Shown: one piece after another, positions 41,484-50,938 of the stretch
Layout: every line of letters begins with the position of its first letter
Numbering within the stretch: the stretch's first letter is position 1
DNA from: Dorea_A sp016295505
GTDB lineage: Bacteria > Bacillota > Clostridia > Lachnospirales > Lachnospiraceae
Assembly (NCBI RefSeq): GCF_039832105.1
Contig: NZ_JBDOHS010000002.1
Coordinates: forward strand, 1-64,000
Length of the DNA: 64,000 nucleotides
Direction: 5' to 3'
Notes under the pieces: generated by a model
Databases searched by the model: none
What the model was told of the DNA's origin: nothing
The model's input: the letters and a program-made list of their open reading frames with translations, nothing else
Position numbers and translations under genes: made by a program

Positions 41484-42791
41484 TTATCTCCCGTCGGCAA
41501 ATGGATTTTCATACACCGCAACATCGGCAAGTCTTTCCTCTATTCTCAGAAGCTGGTTGTATTTTTCCACGCGTTCCGACCTGCACGGTGCTCCTGTCTT
41601 GATCTGTCCTGCATTAAAAGCAACTGCTATATCTGCAATCATTGAATCCGAAGTCTCTCCTGAGCGATGAGAAATGATCGTACGGTAACCGGCGTTCTGG
41701 GCCATCGTTATCGCATCAAATGCTTCCGTCAGTGTTCCGATCTGATTCACCTTGATCAGAATGGCATTGGCAACATTTTTTCGAATCCCCTTTTCCAGTC
41801 TTTTTGTATTGGTCACAAACAGATCATCTCCTACCAGCTGCGTATCCGTCCCCATTCTGGTTGTAAGCAGTTCCCATCCTTCCCAGTCATCTTCGTCCAG
41901 CGGATCTTCAATGGAGGCAATCGGAAATTCATCCGTAAGATCGATATAATAGTCAATCAGCTCCTCTACAGAACGGATCACTTTTCTACCCGTCATCTTA
42001 CCTTCTCCCTCAAATACATATTTCTTAAAGTTCTTATCATACAATTCTGTTGCCGCTACATCCAGCGCGATCACCATATCTTCACCGGCTTCATATCCTG
42101 CGTCTCCTACTGCTTCAACAATATACCGCAATACTTCCTTCGCATCTTTCAAATCAGGTGCAAATCCCCCCTCGTCACCAACTGCAGTCGAATATCCATC
42201 CCTTTTAAGCAGCTGTTTTAATCTGTGATATACTTCTGCACACATCCGCAGTCCTTCCCGATACGACTGTGCTCCTGTCGGCATGATCATAAATTCCTGT
42301 ATATCTATCGTATTATCTGCATGTTTGCCCCCATTCATGATATTAATCATCGGAACCGGCATTCTCTTGGCATTGGTACCTCCCAGATAGGAATACACAG
42401 GCATTCCCAGAGCCGTGGCTGCCGCTCTTGCGGCCGCCATCGATACCCCCAGGATCGCATTGGCCCCAAGATTAGACTTGTTCTTCGTTCCGTCCAGCTG
42501 AATCAGTATCTGATCCAATGCTGCCTGGTCATATACATTCATTCCGATGATTGCAGGTGCGATCTTTGCGTTGACATGATCTGCAGCGTGCTCAACACCC
42601 AGACCTGCATATCGTTTTTCGTGGTCTCTGAGTTCCACAGCCTCATGCTGTCCTGTAGATGCTCCCGACGGAACGCTTGCTCTTCCACAGAATTCATCTC
42701 CTGCCAGCAGTTCTACTTCTATCGTAGGATTTCCTCTGGAATCAAGGATTTCTCTTGCGTACACATCTGTAATCGGCAGATATTTATACAT
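41484..42791 (-). CDS. eno: Enolase
   Basis: A 435-residue glycolytic enzyme that converts 2-phosphoglycerate to phosphoenolpyruvate. The start MYKYLPITDVYAREILDSRGNPTIEVEL at 42791 is favoured because AGGAGG is 7 bp upstream; the ATG at 42794 is only 4 bp from it. The family motifs SGASTGQHEA, GGFAPDL, IEDPLDEDDWEGW and ILIKVNQIGTLTE followed by SHRSGET are intact, with the Mg-binding Asp and Glu in place. Standard length. Confidence 0.98.
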   Translation of the reverse strand: MYKYLPITDVYAREILDSRGNPTIEVELLAGDEFCGRASVPSGASTGQHEAVELRDHEKRYAGLGVEHAADHVNAKIAPAIIGMNVYDQAALDQILIQLDGTKNKSNLGANAILGVSMAAARAAATALGMPVYSYLGGTNAKRMPVPMINIMNGGKHADNTIDIQEFMIMPTGAQSYREGLRMCAEVYHRLKQLLKRDGYSTAVGDEGGFAPDLKDAKEVLRYIVEAVGDAGYEAGEDMVIALDVAATELYDKNFKKYVFEGEGKMTGRKVIRSVEELIDYYIDLTDEFPIASIEDPLDEDDWEGWELLTTRMGTDTQLVGDDLFVTNTKRLEKGIRKNVANAILIKVNQIGTLTEAFDAITMAQNAGYRTIISHRSGETSDSMIADIAVAFNAGQIKTGAPCRSERVEKYNQLLRIEERLADVAVYENPFADGR

Positions 42792-42956
42792 CATATTTCC
42801 TCCTTCCACAGAAAATATTATGTGCGAATTGCATAGTTATAATGCGGGTTTTTCTTATATTATTTCCGTTGACTTTTCATATAGTGAGCGTTACAATCGG
42901 ATGTGGTAAAAGAATGGTTTTTCCATTACAAAAGAATTACATTGGGGAATGTTATT

Positions 42957-43799
42957 ATGAAATCAAAATTAAAAAACTTTGCTCTTCTTACCGTCAGTAC
43001 ACTGATCATGGCGGTAGGTGTCTATTTTTTCAAGTTTGCCAACAACTTTACGTTTGGCGGCATCACAGGTCTGGCCGTTTTGATCGCCAGATTTTCACCA
43101 CTTTCAGCCAGTGACTTTACTTTTATTGCTAATATGCTGCTTCTCCTGCTCGGATTCATCATTCTCGGCAAAAAGTTTGCGATCAAGACAGCCTACAGCA
43201 GCATTTTATTGTCTGTGTCTTTGTCTTTGCTGGAAAGACTCTGCCCGATGGACGGACCTCTGACCGACCAGCCGATTCTGGAACTGATATTTGCCATCGT
43301 GCTTCCTGCATTCGGTTCCGCGATTCTGTTCAACATCGGTGCTTCCAGCGGCGGAACAGATGTCATTGCCATGATATTGAAAAAGTATACCAGCGTCGAT
43401 ATCGGAAAGGCTCTGCTTTTATCTGACTTTTTAATCACGCTTGCCGGTTTCTTCGTATTTGATATTCAGACGGGTCTGTACTCCTTCCTGGGACTGACCA
43501 TGAGATCAACGCTCATTGACAGCTTCATCGAAAGTCTGAACCGCTCCAAATACTTCAACGTTGTATGCTCGAATCCTGAGGATATATGTTCCTATATTAA
43601 AGATAAGCTGCACAGAAGTGCAACGATCGTTCTGGCACAGGGAGCATTCTCCGGCGAAGACAAATACATCGTCCTGACCGTATTAAGTCCGACAGAAGCT
43701 GTAAAACTTCGAAATTTTATCAAAGCCACAACACCGGATGCATTTCTTCTGATATCCAATACCAGTGAAATTATAGGAAAGGGGTTCCACTCTGTCTAG
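42957..43799 (+). CDS. YitT family membrane protein (DUF161/DUF2179)
   Basis: A 280-residue protein. The start at 42957 (MKSKLKNFALLTVSTLIMAVGVYFFKFANNFTFGGITGLAVL) has GGGG upstream; the frame is open to 42903. Five or six hydrophobic segments cover about 8-190, with SSGGTDVIAMILKKYTSVDIGKALL, a conserved YitT block, and a soluble DUF2179 domain at the end. The family is a conserved membrane protein of unknown transport role. It is divergent from eno, and a stem-loop follows that overlaps its stop codon. Confidence 0.91.
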   Translation: MKSKLKNFALLTVSTLIMAVGVYFFKFANNFTFGGITGLAVLIARFSPLSASDFTFIANMLLLLLGFIILGKKFAIKTAYSSILLSVSLSLLERLCPMDGPLTDQPILELIFAIVLPAFGSAILFNIGASSGGTDVIAMILKKYTSVDIGKALLLSDFLITLAGFFVFDIQTGLYSFLGLTMRSTLIDSFIESLNRSKYFNVVCSNPEDICSYIKDKLHRSATIVLAQGAFSGEDKYIVLTVLSPTEAVKLRNFIKATTPDAFLLISNTSEIIGKGFHSV

Positions 43800-43819
43800 A
43801 GTGCAACCCGCTTTTTATT
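43782..43819 (+). terminator. Terminator after the YitT gene
   Basis: GGGTT-CCACTC pairs with GAGTG-CAACCC (one bulge), followed by CTTTTTATTT. It overlaps the stop codon and faces the glmM 3' end. Confidence 0.7.
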
Positions 43820-43848
43820 TCTCATATTTCTTTTTATACCAGAATTCC

Positions 43849-45195
43849 CTATTCGACAATCAATCCCTGATCTCTGATCACGTCGATTACCTGATCTACA
43901 TATTTCGCACACAGTTCATCTGTTTCTGCTTCCACCATAACACGAATCACCGGCTCTGTTCCGCTTTCTCTCACAAGGATCCGTCCGTCATCTCCAAGCG
44001 CCTCTGCCACTGCGTCCACCGCTTTTACTACTTCCGGATTCTCACGTGCGGTCTTCTTATCTGCCACACGGACATTCTTCAGAAGCTGCGGATAGATCGT
44101 CACTTCTTCTGCAAGCTTTGCGAGGCTTATCTTTTTCTCCAGAATGACTTCCATGATCATGAGAGAGGTCAGGATCCCGTCTCCCGTCGTTGCATGTTTG
44201 CTGAAAATGATATGACCAGACTGTTCACCGCCAAGTGAATAGTTATTCTGAACCATATTTTCATATACATACTTATCACCGACAGCAGTCTTCTCATACT
44301 TCAGTCCGACTTTATCGCATGCCTTGTAAAGGCCCAAATTGGACATGATCGTTGTAACGATTGTATCACCGTTCAGACGTCCGTTCTCTTTCAGATACTT
44401 GCCACAGATGTAGAGAATCAGATCACCGTCAACAACATTTCCATTCTCATCAACAGCAATACATCTGTCTGCATCTCCGTCAAAAGCAAATCCTACATCC
44501 AGATGATTATCTTTTACGTACTGCTGCAGAACCTCAATATGTGTGGAACCACAATTCGTATTAATATTCGTTCCATCCGGCTCGCAGTTAATCACATACG
44601 TCTTTGCTCCCAGTGCATCGTATACACTCTTTGCAATGGCAAATGCACTTCCGTTGGAACAATCAAGCCCGACCTTCATATCTTCAAAAGAACGAGTTGC
44701 AAGTGAGATCAGATAACCGATATAACGGTTTCTTCCTGCTGCATAATCTACAGTACGGCCAATATTCTCCTTCTTAGCCAGCGGAAGTTCTCCCATCTCT
44801 CCGTCAATATAACTTTCAATCTTTGCTTCGACTTCTGCTTCCAGTTTATGCCCTTTTCCGTTGATTACCTTGATTCCGTTATCATAAAACGGATTGTGGC
44901 TTGCAGAAATCATGATTCCACAGTCAAAATTCTCAGTTCTTGTTACATATGACACACTTGGTGTTGTTGTTACATGAAGCAGATAAGCGCTCGCACCGGA
45001 TGCTGTAAGACCTGCAACCAGAGCATATTCAAACATATAACTGCTTCTTCTTGTATCTTTTCCGATGACTACTTTTGCCTTATGATCCTGTCCGTAATAC
45101 CATCCAAGGAATCTTCCCACCTTGAATGCGTGTTCTACTGTTAATACTTCATTTGCTTCTCCACGGAACCCATCCGTTCCAAAATATTTACCCAT
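43849..45195 (-). CDS. glmM: Phosphoglucosamine mutase
   Basis: A 448-residue alpha-D-phosphohexomutase that converts glucosamine-6-phosphate to glucosamine-1-phosphate for UDP-GlcNAc. The active-site phosphoserine is Ser99 in ISASHNP, the Mg-binding loop is DGDADR, the sugar-binding loop is GGEQSGHI and the C-terminal RESGTEPVIRVMVE binds phosphate. Length and motifs are standard. It stands alone with its 3' end facing the YitT gene, preceded by GGAGA. Confidence 0.97.
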   Translation of the reverse strand: MGKYFGTDGFRGEANEVLTVEHAFKVGRFLGWYYGQDHKAKVVIGKDTRRSSYMFEYALVAGLTASGASAYLLHVTTTPSVSYVTRTENFDCGIMISASHNPFYDNGIKVINGKGHKLEAEVEAKIESYIDGEMGELPLAKKENIGRTVDYAAGRNRYIGYLISLATRSFEDMKVGLDCSNGSAFAIAKSVYDALGAKTYVINCEPDGTNINTNCGSTHIEVLQQYVKDNHLDVGFAFDGDADRCIAVDENGNVVDGDLILYICGKYLKENGRLNGDTIVTTIMSNLGLYKACDKVGLKYEKTAVGDKYVYENMVQNNYSLGGEQSGHIIFSKHATTGDGILTSLMIMEVILEKKISLAKLAEEVTIYPQLLKNVRVADKKTARENPEVVKAVDAVAEALGDDGRILVRESGTEPVIRVMVEAETDELCAKYVDQVIDVIRDQGLIVE

Positions 45196-45337
45196 ATTGA
45201 TTAATCTCCTTTATGCAGTTTAACACATCTGCCGATTTTTTTGCACAATCAGCATCTACACCCTATCTATTATATATGCTTTTTCCACAATATACAACCC
45301 ATAATACATCAGATACGGGACTCGTGTTCTAATTACA

Positions 45338-45366
45338 GAGGGTGCAGTATTCACACCTGCACCCTC
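45338..45366 (-). terminator. Hairpin after the AICAR transformylase gene
   Basis: GAGGGTGCAG pairs with CTGCACCCTC around a 9-nt loop. No strong T-run follows on the minus strand, so it may be a weak terminator or an RNA-stabilising hairpin. Confidence 0.5.
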
Positions 45367-45392
45367 ATATCTATTCTGAGACTTTCTGAACT

Positions 45393-46571
45393 CTAATGAT
45401 GGAACAGACGGATTCCGGTAAAGGACATCACCATTCCATATTTGTTACATGTTTCAATTACATTATCATCTCTTACAGATCCGCCCGGCTGTGCAATGAA
45501 TTTTACACCACTTCTGTGTGCACGCTCAATATTATCACCAAACGGGAAGAAGGCGTCTGATCCAAGAGCTACATCTGTCATCTGATCCAGCCATTCTCTC
45601 TTGGCTTCTCTTGTAAATACTTCCGGTTTTTCCTTGAAGATCTTCTCCCATGCTCCGTCTGCCAGTACATCCATATAGTCCTCTCCGATATACAGATCGA
45701 TCGCATTGTCTCTGTCTGCACGTCTGATGGAATCCACAAACGGAAGATTCATTACCTGCGGTGCCTGTCTCAGCCACCAGTTGTCTGCCTTCTGTCCTGC
45801 CAGTCGTGTACAGTGGATTCTGGACTGCTGTCCCGCACCGATACCGATTGCCTGTCCGTCTTTTACATAACACACAGAATTGGACTGTGTATACTTTAAA
45901 GTAATCATGGAAATCGCCAGATCGATCTTTGCCTGTTCTGTCAGATCTTTATTCTCTGTTACGATATTGGCAAAAAAGTCATCATCGATCTTCAGTTCGT
46001 TTCTTCCCTGCTCAAATGTAATTCCGAATACATCCTTATGCTCCAGCGGCTCCGGTACATAATCCGGATCGATCTGGATCACATTGTAATTACCGTTCTT
46101 TTTCTGCTTCAGGATCTCCAGCGCCTCCGGCTCATATCCTGGTGCAATCACACCATCAGACACTTCTCGCTTGATCAGTTTTGCAGTATCCACGTCACAT
46201 ACATCAGATAAAGAGATAAAATCTCCGAAAGAAGACATACGATCTGCTCCTCTGGCTCTTGCATATGCACTGGCAAGTGGGGATAATTCTCCAAGATCAT
46301 CCACCCAGTAGATCTTGGCAAGTGTATCGTTTAATGGAAGTCCGACTGCGGCACCTGCCGGTGATACATGCTTGAATGAAGTTGCTGCCGGAAGTCCCGT
46401 TGCTTTCTTAAGCTCACTTACCAGCTGCCATCCGTTAAATGCATCCAGGAAATTGATGTATCCCGGTCTTCCGTTCAGTACCTGAATCGGAAGCTCCTGT
46501 CCGTTAGCCATATAGATCTTTGATGGTTTCTGATTTGGATTACATCCATATTTTAATTCTAATTCTTTCAT
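45393..46571 (-). CDS. purH: AICAR transformylase (PurH-type domain only)
   Basis: A 392-residue phosphoribosylaminoimidazolecarboxamide formyltransferase. It corresponds to the second half of bifunctional PurH and lacks the IMP cyclohydrolase part: MKELELKYGCNPNQKPSKIYM at the start, FKHVSPAGAAVG and LASAYARARGADRMSSFGDFIS, GAGQQSRIHCTRLAGQKAD, and DAFFPFGDNIERAHRSGVKFIAQPGGSVRD. It adds the last formyl group of purine synthesis. The missing step is supplied by the PurO-type gene 11 bp upstream. An unusual split of one enzyme into two genes, known in several Clostridia. Confidence 0.95.
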   Translation of the reverse strand: MKELELKYGCNPNQKPSKIYMANGQELPIQVLNGRPGYINFLDAFNGWQLVSELKKATGLPAATSFKHVSPAGAAVGLPLNDTLAKIYWVDDLGELSPLASAYARARGADRMSSFGDFISLSDVCDVDTAKLIKREVSDGVIAPGYEPEALEILKQKKNGNYNVIQIDPDYVPEPLEHKDVFGITFEQGRNELKIDDDFFANIVTENKDLTEQAKIDLAISMITLKYTQSNSVCYVKDGQAIGIGAGQQSRIHCTRLAGQKADNWWLRQAPQVMNLPFVDSIRRADRDNAIDLYIGEDYMDVLADGAWEKIFKEKPEVFTREAKREWLDQMTDVALGSDAFFPFGDNIERAHRSGVKFIAQPGGSVRDDNVIETCNKYGMVMSFTGIRLFHH

Positions 46572-46582
46572 GTCTGATCTCC

Positions 46583-47296
46583 TTACTGATTCTTATTTAC
46601 AATCCTGGTTTCGTATGTGCCTGTTGCAATATCAATATAACGAACAAATAATGACACTTTGTTGTCTTCATTCAAACTGTTCCATAACGTCTCTGTGAAA
46701 GCATCCATATCATCCGGAATCGCAATCAGTTTCGGTTCCCCTTCAAAGCTCGGAAGAGGATTGCCGTCACACTGATAGGTATGAATAAAATGGCCCTCTC
46801 CTGCTGCCGGATTCTCATACGCAAATGTATAGCGATTGCAGCTCTGCGGGTTTCCGTTATTACTCTTCAAAATTGACATGGCATAATTGTAGTTTCCTTT
46901 TTCAATATGCATAATACCTGAGATCCTTGGTGTATAATTCGGACCATCCGGTTCAAATTCTCTGCTTCTCAATGACTGTTCAAAAGTCATCTGCCGGTCC
47001 ATGCCTTCATAGATCGTATCTGTCTGGTCTCCATTTGTTACAATTGTCTTATTACCCAATACGCGTACCGGCGCATAGATGATAAGACTTGGGTCTGTCA
47101 GCTTTGACGGATCATATGCCTGCGTACGGATTCCCTCTCCGTCTTCCACAAAGATCCGATTACGGCTGTTCTCACTTCTTCCCATGATAAAATATGCTGT
47201 CACCGCTTTGGTTCCGTCCGCGCTTTTTCCTATGATGATTCCGCGTCCCGGATAAGAGTTACTCTGCAGTTCTTTCTCAATTGATAACATTTCCAT
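46583..47296 (-). CDS. purO: IMP cyclohydrolase, PurO type
   Basis: A 237-residue protein that closes FAICAR to IMP. It resembles the archaeal-type PurO family rather than the MGS-like N-terminal half of PurH: SNSYPGRGIIIGKSADGTKAVTAYFIMGRSENSRNR, FEPDGPNYTPRISGI and the C-terminal VRYIDIATGTYETRIVNKNQ. It starts at 47296 with AAGGAG 9 bp upstream, and its stop is 11 bp before the transformylase gene, so the two enzymes are co-expressed and catalyse successive steps. Confidence 0.92.
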   Translation of the reverse strand: MEMLSIEKELQSNSYPGRGIIIGKSADGTKAVTAYFIMGRSENSRNRIFVEDGEGIRTQAYDPSKLTDPSLIIYAPVRVLGNKTIVTNGDQTDTIYEGMDRQMTFEQSLRSREFEPDGPNYTPRISGIMHIEKGNYNYAMSILKSNNGNPQSCNRYTFAYENPAAGEGHFIHTYQCDGNPLPSFEGEPKLIAIPDDMDAFTETLWNSLNEDNKVSLFVRYIDIATGTYETRIVNKNQ

Positions 47297-47401
47297 GAAT
47301 ACGTCTCCTTTTCATTGGTATTTTGACCTGTTATTCTATTATATATAATATAGATACGTTTTTCCAGTCATAATTTGAAGTTATGACATAAACTCCCCAT
47401 G

Positions 47402-48013
47402 TTATGTATCACAATCTTTTTTCTCTCCGACCGTTTCTCCCGGCCTTACGATCCGTCTGACCCACTCTTTCCTGATCTCCCACAGATTGCCGCATACATT
47501 AAAGATGGTCCATTCATCAATCTCAAACGCACGCTTCCAGCTTTCCCGAATTCTTTTTACTTCCTCCGGATACATCCCCTTATATCTTCCTTCAAAGAAT
47601 TCAAATCCATTTACCACCCCAAGCTCTTTGAGATGTTGCTTATATGCTTTTTCATCCTCCGCATCCTTCGGAAGATAGATACGGTTCAGCACATAGTCCC
47701 ATTTTACATCATCAAAGTATATGATCTGATCTTCCGGAACTTCCAGTTCATACACTACCGTTCCCGGAATCGGCTTCAGACAATTCTCCACACTGATGGA
47801 GCACCAGATTGGTGCATGCACATCCTCCGGCTTAGGCACCCTCTTTGCCGCCTCTTGTGTAAACCAGTCATAACTTTCCATAAAAAGCGGAGCAATATCC
47901 CCAAAATGCATCTCCACATAGACACGGTGATTGATAATCCTTCCGTCTCGTTCCAGCTGATACAATGTCTTATCGTTCTGTCTTGTATACAGCTTTACCA
48001 TCTTCTGATTCAT
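47402..48013 (-). CDS. DUF3841 family protein
   Basis: A 203-residue cytosolic protein. The start at 48013 (MNQKMVKLYTRQND) has AGGAGG upstream; the frame continues upstream to 48181 without a better signal. Features are aromatic-rich stretches YDWFTQEAAKRVPKPEDVHAPIWCSI, WDYVLNRIYLPKD and WTIFNVCGNLWEIRKEWVRRIV. DUF3841 proteins are scattered in Firmicutes and have no known function. It is an isolated gene next to the cytX terminator; it is not obviously part of the purine operon. Confidence 0.82.
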   Translation of the reverse strand: MNQKMVKLYTRQNDKTLYQLERDGRIINHRVYVEMHFGDIAPLFMESYDWFTQEAAKRVPKPEDVHAPIWCSISVENCLKPIPGTVVYELEVPEDQIIYFDDVKWDYVLNRIYLPKDAEDEKAYKQHLKELGVVNGFEFFEGRYKGMYPEEVKRIRESWKRAFEIDEWTIFNVCGNLWEIRKEWVRRIVRPGETVGEKKDCDT

Positions 48014-48151
48014 CCGTTCCCCTCCTGTCTGACGTCCGTTTTCTGTTATTTCCAGATTATCAAAAACCGAAAGAAAGAGCAAGTCTTCTGCATCACTTAT
48101 CCGCAAAAGGTCAATTGCTTGATTCTGAATTTCAAAAGATTTAATATAATT

Positions 48152-48186
48152 AAAAAGTGCAGATCCATATATGATCCGCACTTTTT
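48152..48186 (-). terminator. Terminator after cytX
   Basis: AAAAAGTGC-x-GATC pairs with GATC-x-GCACTTTTT around CATATAT; A5/T5 flanks make it bidirectional. It closes the thiamine operon. Confidence 0.8.
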
Positions 48187-48200
48187 CTCTTTATCAGAAG

Positions 48201-49382
48201 TTATCCCTGCACATCCTTTTTTGTACATCTGTCTACGATCAAACAAAGAATGATGGTAATCAACATATCCGGAAGAGTATTCCCAACCGGCATATCAACA
48301 TGCATGAGGAAGCGATATACAACAAATCCAATCACCCATACTGCCATATTGGGGATATTTACGGTTCTACTGCTTGCGTCCTTCTTAAGCAGGAAGAAAT
48401 CTGCAATCTGAATTGCGATCATCGGTGCAAATACAGAACCGATCAGATACAGAAAGTCTGTAATGTTATCCATAGGGTATATAATTGCCCCGATCGTTCC
48501 GATGACCGTAACTATGACAGCAATATACTTTCCATTCCAGACTGAGACAATAGACTCACTGGATATTCCGGCAGAATATGCATCCAGAAACGTTGTTGTA
48601 ACCGTAGAGAAAACGATAATCAAAAGTCCTGCGATTCCAAGTCCCGCTTTTACCATAATCTGCGCAATATCATATTCTCCGGTATAGATTGCGGCACCCA
48701 TACCGATCACATACATCCAGCTGCTGACGATTCCATATGTAACTGCACTGACAGCCGTTGCCTTTACCGGCTCTTTTGCCTCTCTGGTATAGTCACTGAT
48801 CAGCGGAAGCCAGGATAATGGCATTGCCACAGACAGCTCCACTGCCGCACCGAACGTCATACTTTCGTCTGATGCAACTCCGACTGCACCACCGCCAAAA
48901 AAGATGACTTTACACAGGATAAGTGTCAGAATGAACAGTGCTGTCATTGCTACCACATTTACCTTTCCAAGATTCGTAATGCCAATCAGGATCCAGAGAA
49001 TGATCAGTACACCGATCACCAGACACCAGACCCATCTGCCGGTGCTGATCACTCCGTCTGCTGCCAGTGCGCCGTCATAGATCATAATTGCAGTCCATCC
49101 GACCAGCTGAAGTACATTCAAAACAGAAAAGAGCAGACTTCCTTTCTGTCCGAAGCTCATCTTTACCGTTTCCATTGCGCTGCGTCTTGCCTTTCCTCCG
49201 ATCACACCTGCGAGAAACAGCATGATACATCCGATCACATGACCCAGAACAATTGCAAGAAGTCCTTTTCCAAATCCCAGCGGAGCCAGATAGGTTCCTG
49301 TCAGTATCTCCGCAATGGATACTCCTGCACCAAACCAGATCAGGCCATTTTCAAAGATAGAGGTACGCTTTTCTTCCATCAT
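48201..49382 (-). CDS. cytX: Putative hydroxymethylpyrimidine transporter CytX
   Basis: A 393-residue permease of the nucleobase:cation symporter-1 family with about twelve hydrophobic segments. The start at 49382 (MMEEKRTSIFENGLIWFGAGVSIAEILTGTYLAPLGFGKG) overlaps the thiD stop by TAATG, with GGAGG 8 bp before it. CytX is distinguished from cytosine permease by its location under TPP riboswitches; it imports the thiamine pyrimidine for ThiD. Here it is the last gene of the riboswitch-controlled operon. Substrate is inferred from context. Confidence 0.9.
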   Translation of the reverse strand: MMEEKRTSIFENGLIWFGAGVSIAEILTGTYLAPLGFGKGLLAIVLGHVIGCIMLFLAGVIGGKARRSAMETVKMSFGQKGSLLFSVLNVLQLVGWTAIMIYDGALAADGVISTGRWVWCLVIGVLIILWILIGITNLGKVNVVAMTALFILTLILCKVIFFGGGAVGVASDESMTFGAAVELSVAMPLSWLPLISDYTREAKEPVKATAVSAVTYGIVSSWMYVIGMGAAIYTGEYDIAQIMVKAGLGIAGLLIIVFSTVTTTFLDAYSAGISSESIVSVWNGKYIAVIVTVIGTIGAIIYPMDNITDFLYLIGSVFAPMIAIQIADFFLLKKDASSRTVNIPNMAVWVIGFVVYRFLMHVDMPVGNTLPDMLITIILCLIVDRCTKKDVQG

Positions 49383-50203
49383 TAACGTTCCTCCTTTTCG
49401 TCGCATAATTGCGTATATTTACTGCTGATATCAAAACCATGATTCATCGGACCGCTTCCTTGTCCCAGATCAAGCATCGCACCGAGTGCACCGGAAATAT
49501 AGTCCTTTGCGCGCTCCACAGCCTCATCCAGACCATATCCTTTTGCAAGATTTGATGCAATCGCACTGGAAAGTGTGCATCCGGTTCCATGTGTGTTCGG
49601 ATTATCAATTCGTTTACCATAAAACCACTGATATGCCCCATTGCGATACAACAGATCATTCGCATCATTCAACTGATGTCCGCCTTTACATAATACCGCA
49701 CAATGATAAGTCTCACTGATATACTTCGCAGCGGATATCATATCATCTTCCGTTTTTACATGCATTCCCGACAGAACTTCTGCCTCTGGGATATTCGGAG
49801 TCAAAACCGCCGCCATCGGGAGCAGGTATTCTTTTAATGTAGCGATTGCCTCATCACTGATCAACTTGGATCCACTGGTCGCTACCATAACCGGATCAAC
49901 CACAATATTCTTTGCATTGTAACTTTTTAGTTTCTTTGCAATCATTTTGATTAACTCACTGGATGAAACCATTCCAATCTTCACTGCATCCGGATAGATA
50001 TCTGTAAAGATACAGTCCAACTGTTCTGCCAAAAATTCCGGAGTCACCTCCATGATTCCTGTTACGCCGGTCGTATTCTGTGCAGTCAGGGCAGTGATCG
50101 CGCTCATGGCATACACACCATTCGTGATCATCGTCTTGATATCTGCCTGGATGCCGGCGCCTCCGCTGGAATCGCTTCCAGCGATTGTTAATGCTGTTCT
50201 CAT
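49382..50203 (-). CDS. thiD: Hydroxymethylpyrimidine (phospho)kinase ThiD
   Basis: A 273-residue ribokinase-fold enzyme that phosphorylates HMP and HMP-phosphate. IAGSDSSGGAGIQADIKT at the N-terminus, VVDPVMVATSG, and the catalytic loop NTHGTGCTLSSAIASNLAKG are the family motifs. It follows the HAD phosphatase gene by about 80 bp and overlaps cytX. It joins the imported pyrimidine to the ThiE step in salvage. Confidence 0.96.
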   Translation of the reverse strand: MRTALTIAGSDSSGGAGIQADIKTMITNGVYAMSAITALTAQNTTGVTGIMEVTPEFLAEQLDCIFTDIYPDAVKIGMVSSSELIKMIAKKLKSYNAKNIVVDPVMVATSGSKLISDEAIATLKEYLLPMAAVLTPNIPEAEVLSGMHVKTEDDMISAAKYISETYHCAVLCKGGHQLNDANDLLYRNGAYQWFYGKRIDNPNTHGTGCTLSSAIASNLAKGYGLDEAVERAKDYISGALGAMLDLGQGSGPMNHGFDISSKYTQLCDEKEER

Positions 50204-50284
50204 AATCTCTACTTCCTTTCGTCTTTCGCATTAATTTTATAAAGCGACATAAGGTGGTGCCCCCAATCTGCCGCATGTAGACCG

Positions 50285-50938
50285 TCAGATCTCTTTCCAG
50301 AAATCTTCAGCCATCCGCAGATCTGCATAATAACGATCTGCAGTTTTCTTTATCTCTTCCTGATCGTCATCGCTGAACCTGTCATATACAGCTACCGTAT
50401 GGAATCCGGCTTTTTTTGCTGTCCGGATCGCATGCAGCACATCTTCAAACACACAGGTATCCCCTGGCTTTGTTCCCAGATACTCTGCAGCTTTCTGATA
50501 GACAAGCGGCTGACTTTTTCCGACGCCCACTTCGGAACAGGTAAAGATTCTTTCAAAATAATGTGCAATCCCAAGTCTTTGGAATGCCGCGTCGATATGA
50601 TCTCTTTCACTTGAAGTAGCAATCACCATCGGGATCTTTCTTTGCCTCATCTCTTCCAGAAATTCCTCCACGCCATGCTTTAGAGGCGCTTCATAATAAT
50701 AAAAATCCCGAACTGTATGAAGGACTCCTTCTATTATCTGATTCACGCTCTGACTCAGATGGTAATTCTCTTTCATATAGCAGGCAGCTTCTTCCACCGT
50801 CATCGGGAACAGAAGTTTACTTAATCCTGGTTCCGGCTCGATCCCCTGATTCTTAAGGTAGCGGACTCCCACCTCTTCCCAGATCTCCATGGAATCCAGA
50901 AGTGTTCCGTCCACATCAAATACAGCTCCTTTTATCAT
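50285..50938 (-). CDS. HAD family phosphatase within the thiamine operon
   Basis: A 217-residue haloacid dehalogenase. The start at 50938 (MIKGAVFDVDGTLLDSMEIW) overlaps the thiE stop (ATGA). Motif I is DVDGT with both nucleophile Asp residues, motif II is IATSSERDH, motif III is the Lys in VGVGKSQPLVYQKAAEYLG and motif IV is CVFEDVLHAI. It belongs to the beta-phosphoglucomutase/YcjU group. In the thi operon it may dephosphorylate a thiamine intermediate or damaged metabolite; substrate is inferred. Confidence 0.9.
   Translation of the reverse strand: MIKGAVFDVDGTLLDSMEIWEEVGVRYLKNQGIEPEPGLSKLLFPMTVEEAACYMKENYHLSQSVNQIIEGVLHTVRDFYYYEAPLKHGVEEFLEEMRQRKIPMVIATSSERDHIDAAFQRLGIAHYFERIFTCSEVGVGKSQPLVYQKAAEYLGTKPGDTCVFEDVLHAIRTAKKAGFHTVAVYDRFSDDDQEEIKKTADRYYADLRMAEDFWKEI

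Noticed and set aside
47297..47400. Purine riboswitch before the PurO-type gene
   Set aside because: The conserved loop motifs of the purine aptamer are not present in the short leader.
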